From: Labilithrix sp.
GTDB lineage: Bacteria > Myxococcota_A > Polyangia > Polyangiales > Polyangiaceae
Reading direction: 5' to 3'
Length of the DNA: 58,264 nt
Assembly (NCBI GenBank): GCA_019637105.1
Contig: JAHBWF010000035.1
Coordinates: 1 to 58,264 of the forward strand
Every line of letters starts with the position of its first letter. Position 1 is the stretch's first letter. A program made the translations under genes and the position numbers. Shown piece by piece: positions 51,933-58,264 of the stretch. The notes beneath the pieces are model-generated. The model did not search any database and was not told the origin of the DNA. It was given only the letters and a program-made list of their open reading frames with translations.

Positions 51933-52646
51933 ATGCAGACGGTATCGAAGGGGACGATCGCGGCGCTGCTCTTCGCGGCGCTCGCCGGGTGCGCGCGGAG
52001 CCCGAGCAACACGCCGGCGGAGAGCGCGCCGCCACCCCCGACGTCGTTGCCGATCGGCGCCGTCGCCTCCAGCCCCGGGCTCGACGAGGCCTCGCCGTCG
52101 GAGTCCTCCTCGAGGCCGCGCGCCGGCGACGATCCGACCGCGGAGGCCGAGCCCGGGCTCCGCGTGCCGGCGCCGGTGACGCCTCCGGTGCCGTGCGGCC
52201 TGAGGGCGACCCTCAAGGACACCGGCGCGCAAGCGAACGGACACCGCTTCTCGCTGACGTTGACGAACACCGGGCCGAAGGCGCTCCGGCTCGTCGTACC
52301 GGGCGACGGGAGCGAGGTCGGGTGGCGGACGCCGGTCGTGACGTGGACCGCCAAGGTGAACGGCGCGCCCGCGGCGCCGACCCCGGGCGCGCGATGCGGG
52401 ATGATGAACCGCATCGAGCCGAACGAGATCATCACGCTCGCCCCCGGCGCGTCGCGGACCATCAAGGACTGGATCCCGCCGCCGGAGTTCGCGCCCGGCG
52501 CCTACGACCTCGCGCTCACTTACCGCAACGATCCGGGCCTTCAGGCGCGCAAGGGCGGCGACGAGAGCGACGTCGTCAAGCGCCTCATCGCGGAGAGCGC
52601 GGCGTGCGAGGCGACGACCAACGCGGTCCACGCCACGTTGCCCTGA
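51933..52646 (+). CDS. Lipoprotein, function unknown
   Basis: 237 residues from ATG 51933 with CGAGGG just upstream. Lipobox LAGC, Cys20. A Pro/Ser/Ala linker (about 22-85) precedes a beta-sandwich-like domain with GHRFSLTLTNTGPKALRLVV, VVTWTAKVNG, NEIITLAPGASRTIKDWIPP and GAYDLALTYRNDP, resembling intracellular-proteinase-inhibitor-like or Ig-like folds. Three Cys (PCGLRATL, ARCGMMNR, AACEATT) could pair. No family assigned. Its end is 9 bases from convergent nhaA. Confidence 0.65.
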   Translation: MQTVSKGTIAALLFAALAGCARSPSNTPAESAPPPPTSLPIGAVASSPGLDEASPSESSSRPRAGDDPTAEAEPGLRVPAPVTPPVPCGLRATLKDTGAQANGHRFSLTLTNTGPKALRLVVPGDGSEVGWRTPVVTWTAKVNGAPAAPTPGARCGMMNRIEPNEIITLAPGASRTIKDWIPPPEFAPGAYDLALTYRNDPGLQARKGGDESDVVKRLIAESAACEATTNAVHATLP

Positions 52647-52655
52647 CCCTGCGGC

Positions 52656-54173
52656 TCAGACCTCGTCGGAGGTCTCGGCCTCGGACGAGCTCGTCGCCGC
52701 GCCGCGCGCGATCTGGGGCGGGAGGAGCACGCGCCCGACGGTCAGGCCGACGATCATCGCGATCACCGACGCCGCGAGGATGGCCGTCTTCGCTTGCTCG
52801 AGCTTGTCGCCCCTCGGGAAGGCGAGCGCGGCGACGAAGAGCGCCATCGTGAAGCCGATCCCTGCGACGAGCCCGAGCACGGTGAGCTCGCGCCACCCGA
52901 TGCCGCGCGGGAGCGTCGCGATCCGCAGGCGGACGACCGCGAAGCATGCGGTGAGGACGCCGATCGGCTTGCCCACGACGAGGCCGACGACGATGCCGGC
53001 GCCGAGGAGCGACGGCGCGGCCGCGCTCCCGTTGACGGTCACGCCCGCGTTGGTGAGCGCGAAGATCGGCATGATGACGAACGCGACCCACGGGTGCAGG
53101 ATCCTCTGCAAGCGGACGGTCGGCGCGAGCGCCTCGCGGCTCGCCAGGTCGATCCGCTCGGTCTCCGCCGCGACCCGCTCGGGCGCGACCGCCCCGCGCT
53201 CGTCCGCGAGGGCGTGCTCCACCTCCTCGAGGGACCGCCGCGTCAGCGCGACGAGGCCCGTCGCTCCGAGCCAGGGCTTCGCGGGCGTCAGGAGACCGAC
53301 GACGACGCCGGCGATCGTCGGGTGCACGCCGGAGCGGCAGACGCCGAGCCAGACGACGACGCCGGGGAGCAGGTAGACCGAAGCGCGCCGCACGCCGACG
53401 CGCTGCAAGACGAGGATGACCGCGAGGCCTCCCGCGGCGACGACGAACCCCGAGGGATCGAGCGCTCCCGAATAGAAGGTCGCGATGACGACGATGCTGC
53501 CGATGTCGTCGATGATCGCCAGCGCGAGGAGGAGCACGCGGAGCGCGGGCGGGACGCGCTTGCCGAGGACGGCGAGGACGCCGACGGCGAAGGCGATGTC
53601 GGTGGCCATCGGGACGCCCCACCCCGGCCGGTCCTCCGGGCTGCCGCCGGCGATCGCCAGGTAGAGGAGCGCCGGCGCGGCCATCCCTCCGAGCGCCGCC
53701 GCGAGCGGGAGCGCCGCGCGACGGACGTTCGCGAGCTCGCCCTCGTGGATCTCACGGCGGATCTCGAGGCCGACGACGAAGAAGAAGATCGTCATCAAGC
53801 CGTCGTTGATCCAGAAGTGGAGCGGACGCTCCACCGTCGTCTCCCCGACGCGGAGACCGACCGGCAGCTCGAGGAGGTGGTGGAACGGCTCGGACCAGGC
53901 CGAGCTCGCGATCGCGATCGCGACGGCCGCCATGGCGAGGAGCACGATCCCGCTCGAGGCTTCGACCTGGAGGAAGGACTCGATCGGCGTGACGAGCCGC
54001 CGCGCCCACCGCCGGGCGACCGGTGACGCGCCGGGCGGCGCCGGCATCGTGCGCTCCGAGTCGAGCGGAGCGGTCGGTGACGCGCCGGGCGCCGCGGGCG
54101 AGCGATCCGAGTCGAGCGGAGCCTTCGGCGAGCCGGAGGGCTCCGCCGCGAGCTCGGGATCGTCTCCTGCCAT
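52656..54173 (-). CDS. nhaA: Na+/H+ antiporter NhaA
   Basis: 505 residues, about 60 longer than typical because of an N-terminal disordered extension with repeated APLDS-R units (residues about 17-55). The transporter shows the family hallmarks: HFWINDGLMTIFFFVVGLEI, then RREIHEGEL, MATDIAFAVGVLAVLG, and LALAIIDDIGSIVVIATFYS with the ion-binding Asp pair. Later helices include FALTNAGVTVNG, VVGKPIGVLTAC and VAGIGFTMALFVAALAF. It exports Na+ in exchange for H+ in the inner membrane. Start ATG 54173 with GGAGGAGA upstream. Confidence 0.95.
   Translation of the reverse strand: MAGDDPELAAEPSGSPKAPLDSDRSPAAPGASPTAPLDSERTMPAPPGASPVARRWARRLVTPIESFLQVEASSGIVLLAMAAVAIAIASSAWSEPFHHLLELPVGLRVGETTVERPLHFWINDGLMTIFFFVVGLEIRREIHEGELANVRRAALPLAAALGGMAAPALLYLAIAGGSPEDRPGWGVPMATDIAFAVGVLAVLGKRVPPALRVLLLALAIIDDIGSIVVIATFYSGALDPSGFVVAAGGLAVILVLQRVGVRRASVYLLPGVVVWLGVCRSGVHPTIAGVVVGLLTPAKPWLGATGLVALTRRSLEEVEHALADERGAVAPERVAAETERIDLASREALAPTVRLQRILHPWVAFVIMPIFALTNAGVTVNGSAAAPSLLGAGIVVGLVVGKPIGVLTACFAVVRLRIATLPRGIGWRELTVLGLVAGIGFTMALFVAALAFPRGDKLEQAKTAILAASVIAMIVGLTVGRVLLPPQIARGAATSSSEAETSDEV
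54021..54125. repeat. Imperfect direct repeat in nhaA N-terminus
   Basis: Two units of about 51-54 bp (54021-54074 and 54075-54125) sharing CGGTGACGCGCCGGGCG at the start and CCGAGTCGAGCGGAGC at the end. They encode the repeated APLDS-rich extension of NhaA. Confidence 0.75.
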
Positions 54174-54606
54174 GTCCTCTCCTCCGAGACGATCCGTCTC
54201 ACGAGGAGGATGGCGGCCCGACCAGCCTCGATGACCTGCCGTGGACGATCCGCGGCACCCGCCCGTCCGATAGACGATCCGTGCACGTCGATCAAGGTCG
54301 TTGGCTCCGCGCGAACCGTCGACACGCGGTGCCGGCGCACGGCCCGCGCCCGCCCGCACGTCGCTCGACGGCACCGCGACCGACGGGACGCCACGACGCT
54401 CGTCGGCGCGTGGTCTCGCGACGCCATAGCCGAGGTCGACGGGACGCCCCGCCGTCCGACGGCGCCGTGGCGCGCGGCCGCGCGCCACGAGGCAAACCGC
54501 CTTGCTCGAGCTCGCCGGCGCGTGCGCGTTCGACACGCGTCCTCCGCGCCGCGCCGCGCGGGTCGGCGCGGCGCGCGCCGGCACGGCTCTGGCGTGTCGA
54601 GAGCCC
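54174..54606. other. Divergent intergenic region of nhaA and the CorC-like gene
   Basis: 433 bases between two divergent transporter-related genes. A frame from TTG 54502 is open into the CorC-like gene, but its first 35 residues look unlike a protein start. No riboswitch or terminator could be recognised by eye. Promoters of both genes should be here. Confidence 0.4.
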
Positions 54607-55926
54607 GTGCTCGCGCTGCTCGGCTCGGTGCTCTGTCTGGCGTTGAACGCGTTCTTCGTCGCAGCCGAGTTCGCGCTCGTGAAGGTGCGCATCACCCAGC
54701 TCGACCGCGCGATCCGAAAGGGCGATCGCCGCGCGAGGGCCGCGAAGGAGGTCCTCCAGCGCCTCGATCGGTACCTCTCCGTGACGCAGTTCGGGATCAC
54801 GGTCGCGAGCCTCGGGCTCGGCTGGATCGGCGAGCCCGCCGTCACCGCCCTCGCCGATCACGTCGCGATGGAGGTCCGCGGCGCGCCGCTCGGGCGGGCG
54901 GGGCACATCGCCGTCGACGTGTTCGGCCTCGGCCTCCTGACGTTCCTCCATTTGCTCGTCGGCGAGCTCGTCCCGAAGTTCGTCGCGATCCAGCACCCGG
55001 TGGCGACGTCGCTCGTCTCGGCGCTGCCGCTCCAGATCGTCAACGGCGTCTTCCGCCCGGTGCTCTTCGTGCTCGAGAAGGCGCAGCGCGTCGTCCTCCG
55101 CGCGGTCGGCGTCGACCCCGACCACGTCAACGAGGGCACGCTCTCCGAGGACGAGCTCATCGGCATCCTCGCGGCGGCCGCGACGCGCGAGCCGAAGACC
55201 GAAGACAAGCGGCGCCTCCTCGAGCGCATCCTGCGGTTCAGCGCGCGCCCGGTGCGCCAGATGATGGTCCCGCGCGTCGACGTCATCGCGCTCTCGATCG
55301 ACGCCACCGGCGCCGAGGCGTACGAGATCCTCCAGCGGCACCAGTTCTCGCGCATCCTGCTCGTCCGCGATTCGTTCGACGACGTCGTCGGCTACCTCTA
55401 CGCGAAGGACTTCCTCCTCGACCCGCAGGCGCTCGAGCGCAGGTCGCTCCGCGGCCTCGAGCGGCGCGTCTTCTTCTTCCCGGAGACGCGCGACGGCCTC
55501 TCCGCGCTCCGCGACATGCAGCGCGAGCAGACGCCGTTCGCGGTCGTCGTCGACGAGTACGGCGGCACCAGCGGCATCGTCACGCTCGAGGACCTCGTCG
55601 AGGAGATCGTCGGCGAGATCCGCGACGAGCTCGACATCGAGCCCGCGCGCGTCGCGCCGATCTCCGGCGAGACGAACGCGTGGAGCGTCGACGGCCGCGC
55701 CACCGTCGACGACCTCCGCGACGCCGGCGTCCCCGTCGCCGAGGAGTGGCTCGGCGAGCCCGTCGGCCGCGTCGTGATGGAGCAGCTCGGGCACCTCCCG
55801 CAGGTCGGCGACGTCGCGCGCCTCGCCGAGGGCGTCGTCGCGAAGGTCGTGGCGACGAACCGCCGCCGCATCCAGCGCCTCGAGGTCCGCGCCCTGCCCG
55901 CTCCCGACGCACCTTCGCCGGCGTGA
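54607..55926 (+). CDS. CNNM/CorC-HlyC family membrane protein
   Basis: About 439 residues from GTG 54607, which places a membrane helix (LALLGSVLCLALNAFFVAAE) at the N-terminus, as usual. The DUF21/CNNM domain (about 1-190) includes FVAAEFALVKVR, TQFGITVASLGLGWIGEPAV and FLHLLVGELVPKFVAIQHP. A CBS pair follows (about 225-340; VRQMMVPRVDVIALSI, VVDEYGGTSGIVTLEDLVEE), then the CorC/HlyC C-terminal domain (GRATVDDLRDAGV, GVVAKVVATNRRRIQRLEV). The family is linked to Mg2+/Co2+ efflux. Substrate uncertain. Divergent from nhaA. Confidence 0.9.
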   Translation: MLALLGSVLCLALNAFFVAAEFALVKVRITQLDRAIRKGDRRARAAKEVLQRLDRYLSVTQFGITVASLGLGWIGEPAVTALADHVAMEVRGAPLGRAGHIAVDVFGLGLLTFLHLLVGELVPKFVAIQHPVATSLVSALPLQIVNGVFRPVLFVLEKAQRVVLRAVGVDPDHVNEGTLSEDELIGILAAAATREPKTEDKRRLLERILRFSARPVRQMMVPRVDVIALSIDATGAEAYEILQRHQFSRILLVRDSFDDVVGYLYAKDFLLDPQALERRSLRGLERRVFFFPETRDGLSALRDMQREQTPFAVVVDEYGGTSGIVTLEDLVEEIVGEIRDELDIEPARVAPISGETNAWSVDGRATVDDLRDAGVPVAEEWLGEPVGRVVMEQLGHLPQVGDVARLAEGVVAKVVATNRRRIQRLEVRALPAPDAPSPA

Positions 55927-56081
55927 TCCTTCTACCGAGGCCGCACGGCTCGGCCGCCTCGTACGAAGTCCGTGACGGCGCACGCTTCGTAGGGACCGTG
56001 ACCGAGGCAGCGAAGCTCGAACCGAGGAATTTTCCCGGTTCGCTCCGCGGCTCGCGCTCTCGCGAGGTATCCTCCTCCAGC

Positions 56082-56525
56082 GTGTCCCTCCTGATCCGAG
56101 AGACCTGCGAGCTTGCGGGCCTTCAGGTGCTTCACGTGCATCCGAGGAAGTCGAGCGGCGGCTTCCGTCAGCGATGGCGAGCCGAGTTCGCCGGATCGGA
56201 GGTCGACTGGCGCGGCGTCCGCTACGACTGGGAGCGGCTGGGCAGCGAGCTCGCCCCTGCGTTCGAAAAGCGGCAGGCCATCCGTGAATACCATCGGCGC
56301 CGGCCCGAAGCCGAAACCGCCCTCGTCGCACGGTGGCTCGACTCCGAGCACGTCTACGAGGTCCAAGGTGAGCTGCCGAACCATGCGTGGTGGCGCAAGC
56401 ACATCGGCGCATCCGACCTCTTCATCGTCCACGGACGTTGGCTCTGGTCCTTCGTGATGACGCACGAGGAAGAGGGACTCGGGGTAGGGCCGTTCTTCGT
56501 CGAGGGATGGCAAGCCGCCCAGTGA
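56082..56525 (+). CDS. DUF4275-like protein
   Basis: 147 residues from the GTG at 56082 (no ATG available). The C-terminal part, ASDLFIVHGRWLWSFVMTHE followed by EEGLGVGPFFV, matches the DUF4275 pattern of an acidic D-x-F/Y..., an aromatic WT/S-F-V, THE and GP-Y/F-F. Upstream parts include WRAEFAGSEVDWRGVRYDW and WLDSEHVYEVQGELPNHAWW. Base composition is more mixed than in neighbours, with less GC at third positions. Function unknown; possibly acquired by transfer. Confidence 0.5.
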   Translation: MSLLIRETCELAGLQVLHVHPRKSSGGFRQRWRAEFAGSEVDWRGVRYDWERLGSELAPAFEKRQAIREYHRRRPEAETALVARWLDSEHVYEVQGELPNHAWWRKHIGASDLFIVHGRWLWSFVMTHEEEGLGVGPFFVEGWQAAQ

Positions 56526-56716
56526 GACGGCTCCGTCGCCTTGCGATGACCGCGATGACGTTGGGAGCGCCAGCCGCTTCGACTCGGGCTCTGCGGCGGT
56601 GACGGCGCAGGCTCCGTAGGCCGACCGACTCGTCTCGACTTCTCGTTGCCGCAGTCGTCATCCCGAGCGTGATTACGCGCAGGACGACCTGCCTTGATGC
56701 TACGGCCAACGCCTCG

Positions 56717-57214
56717 TCACTCGGCGTCGGCCCCCGCGTCGATGCCGTCCACATCCGCGATGTCGAGGTGGAACGAATGTGGGTCGGGCATCGTCGAACA
56801 ACCATTCGAGTCGGTCCCGTGGATCGCCAACACGGTGAAGTCGAATGAGCCTGCCGAAGTCGGGACACCTCGGAGGACCGGCTCGGGCGTGCTCGTCAGC
56901 TCGAGTCCCGGGGGAAGAGTCTCTGCGGCGTCCTCGACGTACTCGAGTCCGTACCATCCTGGCTCGGCATAGTTTCGCAGCCGAACCTCATAGGTCGCGA
57001 CCTTCGAGGCGGAAGGGAGGGTGACGGGGCCGAAGGTGAGCGAGAAGTTCCCGCAGCTCCCCGATCCTGGTCGCTCCACGACGCCCGCATCGTTCGTGCG
57101 ATGCGCCTCCTCCTTGGGGAAAGCAGCCGAACCCGCATGCTCAATCTCCGATGCACATGCCGCAAGGACGCACGCGATGACGAGCCCAGCTCCGAGCCGA
57201 GTCTTGCGAAGCAT
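56717..57214 (-). CDS. Small lipoprotein, function unknown
   Basis: 165 residues from ATG 57214. Signal peptide MLRKTRLGAGLVIACVLA then lipobox LAAC (Cys20). The mature part has one beta-domain with GSCGNFSLTFGPVTLPSASK, ATYEVRLRNYAEPGWYG, PPGLELTSTPEPVLRGVPTS and AGSFDFTVLAIHG, like a putative-Ig (He_PIG-like) fold, and ends with an acidic VDGIDAGADAE. Lower GC than average. Convergent with the DUF4275-like gene. Confidence 0.65.
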   Translation of the reverse strand: MLRKTRLGAGLVIACVLAACASEIEHAGSAAFPKEEAHRTNDAGVVERPGSGSCGNFSLTFGPVTLPSASKVATYEVRLRNYAEPGWYGLEYVEDAAETLPPGLELTSTPEPVLRGVPTSAGSFDFTVLAIHGTDSNGCSTMPDPHSFHLDIADVDGIDAGADAE

Positions 57215-57968
57215 CGCCGCGCCGGCGCGCAAGTCTTGAGCCACATCCCAGCTCGCCAAACCGAGCGCAGAGACGCCGAGTTTGGCGAGCGGACGTGCCA
57301 TGTGTGCCAGACCACGATCATGCTGTCGCTCCGAGCTCGAGCGCGCCGTCTCGATGGGCCAGCACATGAGCGTAGTCAAGGAAGCGAACGGCGCGCGCTA
57401 CGTTACGTCGATCATCGAAGTCGTCTTTGGGACAAAGTGCGTGCGATCGCGGCGGCAGACGGACGAACCGACGATCACCATCTCACCGAGCGCGAAGTTT
57501 GACCATGGGGTCATGCCTGCTCCTCTCCATGAACGACTGCCGTCGGACCTTGCGGCCGAGCTCGTCGAGAGCGGGATGGCTCCTCACCCGTGGGCGACTG
57601 TTCGGCCACAACCGCGAAGAGTCAGCTCGTCGACCTCGGTTACCCCGCAAGCTTCGACGGGAGCAAGTTCGCCTCGCTTCTCAACAAAGGCACGCCGTTC
57701 GAGCCCGCCGTCGCCACACGCGTGAACGGCGCCGAGTGGGCTGGTCTCCGCACCGGGCCGGGCTGTCCCCGGACTGCATCCAGCGCGGTTTTAGACTCGG
57801 CGGAGCCGATGGCCCGACTGGACGCGATGGGCTCCCAGACGCTGGCTTCAGCATCGCGGAGAGCCGCTTGGTCAGCACGCCCGGTAGGATTCGAACCTAC
57901 GACACCCGGCTTCGAAGGCCCGTGATTTCGCTGGCCTGACCGACGAAATCGCGCGGCGTGACGGCGCC
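57215..57968. other. Intergenic region at element boundary
   Basis: About 750 bases without a confident gene. Short frames on the plus strand (57366-57725 and 57590-57925) have no recognisable domain, and the second one ends by reading through the tRNA fragment (GFEPTTPG, a well-known spurious translation). A perfect 7-bp inverted repeat, GATTTCG/CGAAATC (57924-57950, 13-nt loop), lies just right of the tRNA fragment. GC is lower than elsewhere in the window. Confidence 0.45.
57877..57922 (-). tRNA. tRNA-Arg(TCG) 3'-half fragment, likely attachment site
   Basis: Minus strand: anticodon arm with loop CTTCGAA (anticodon TCG) and stem CGGGC/GCCGG (one mismatch), 5-nt variable loop, a perfect T arm (stem GTAGG/CCTAC, loop TTCGAAT; 57884-57900) and a 7-nt acceptor 3' strand CGGGCGT (57877-57883). 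The matching acceptor 5' strand and D arm are absent upstream, so it is not a functional tRNA. Such 3' halves are typical attR-type scars of elements that integrate into tRNA genes; the intact tRNA would then lie to the right. Confidence 0.5.
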
Positions 57969-58121
57969 GTGACAGCGATCCGTCACGTCCTCGAGCTCAT
58001 CGCGGACCGCGAACTCGTGGTGTCGAGCGCCGTCGTGCGGGGGCTCGGGCTTGCCCTCGACGACGCGCTCGAACGCTACGCCGAGGTGGCCGGTCGGCAG
58101 GTTGACGGGGGGTCGCGGTGA
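57969..58121 (+). CDS. Small unknown protein at the element edge
   Basis: 50 residues from a GTG at 57969: a helical sequence with VLELIADRELVVSSAVVRGL and ALDDALERYAEVAGRQ. The frame is open further upstream to 57888, within the tRNA fragment, without a start codon, so the 5' end may have been cut by the integration. Its TGA overlaps the GTG of the next frame (GTGA). No family recognised. Confidence 0.35.
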   Translation: MTAIRHVLELIADRELVVSSAVVRGLGLALDDALERYAEVAGRQVDGGSR

Positions 58122-58264
58122 CCGGACGGCTCATCTTCGCCGACGCGGACCGCGCGAGCTACCGGACCGTCCAGAAGCGGCGTGAGGAGGACCTGGCATT
58201 CCTCGCGTGGCTCCGCACGGCGAGCGTTGAAGAGATCGATCGAATGCTCTGGGAGGGAAGAGAA
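58118..58264 (+). CDS. Partial small protein running off the window
   Basis: GTG at 58118 overlapping the previous stop; 49 codons to the window end without a stop. It includes RLIFADADRASYRTVQKRRE followed by EDLAFLAWLRTASVEEIDRM, a charged helical sequence. Not recognised. The coupling with the previous frame supports both as real small genes of a mobile element. Confidence 0.35.
   Translation, partial: MTGRLIFADADRASYRTVQKRREEDLAFLAWLRTASVEEIDRMLWEGRE

Noticed and set aside
54174-54606. Cation riboswitch upstream of nhaA or the CorC-like gene
   Set aside because: The context is suggestive, but no known consensus could be recognised by eye; a covariance-model search would be needed.
57590-57925. 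An open frame ending in RPVGFEPTTPGFEGP
   Set aside because: The ending is the familiar spurious translation of a tRNA 3' end, so the frame is not evidence for a gene.
57877-57960. A complete tRNA-Arg on the minus strand
   Set aside because: No D arm can be formed, and the only partial acceptor partner (near 57953) is too far away (about 30 nt instead of about 20) with two mismatches.

Overview
The window is a GC-rich (roughly 70 %) chromosomal segment that looks like a myxobacterium (Myxococcota, probably the Polyangia side). The basis is gene content: many short secreted lipoproteins with Ala/Pro/Asp-rich linkers, several Ser/Thr protein kinases, a sigma factor of the Myxococcales-specific gmx type, IgGFc-binding-like and Cys-rich surface proteins, and an F0 ATP synthase cluster without F1 genes. 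No identification was possible beyond reading the proteins.

Layout. 291-866: lone DUF4920 lipoprotein. 10627 down to 1014 (minus): eight consecutive genes, most with stop/start overlaps: a secreted barrel-like protein, an ECF sigma factor, a membrane-anchored TPR-like protein (probable anti-sigma partner), then five lipoproteins (Cys-rich, two beta-propeller-like, RCC1-like, IgGFc-binding-like). 10940-13644: a zinc-finger/Ser-Thr kinase fusion divergent from a gmx-type sigma factor. 13731-17552: a small membrane protein, a decayed nucleotidyltransferase fragment, and FtsK. 17707-24213 (plus): HEAT-like lipoprotein, an RHH-FHA fusion, a ketopantoate-reductase-like protein, an Fe-S protein and a histidine kinase. 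24381-26788: a second copy of the barrel/ECF sigma/TPR cassette, again followed by lipoproteins (27001-28243). 28308-30288: rbfA, rph, rdgB. 32283-34631: atpZ, atpI, atpB, atpE. 34824-41438: a Coq4-like protein, a Gly/Ala-rich protein, UbiB, an L,D-transpeptidase and a GAF histidine kinase. 41688-47913: dolichol-phosphate-mannose-synthase-like enzyme, formylglycine-generating-enzyme-like protein, TerB-like protein, two surface proteins and a Ser/Thr kinase broken by a 34-G tract. 48030-55926: OmpA/DUF4398 operon, GH5 glycosidase, lipoprotein, NhaA, CorC-type protein. 56082-57214: a DUF4275-like protein and a lipoprotein. 57877-58264: a tRNA 3' fragment and two small overlapping frames, which I read as the edge of an integrated element continuing to the right.

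The most interesting theme is the twice-occurring three-gene cassette (secreted barrel with a two-Cys N-terminal domain, ECF sigma factor, single-pass TPR-like protein), each time followed on the same strand by lipoprotein genes. This looks like a surface-sensing module in which a cell-envelope signal controls production of surface lipoproteins. That role is inference; the architecture and the similarity between the two copies are visible in the sequence.
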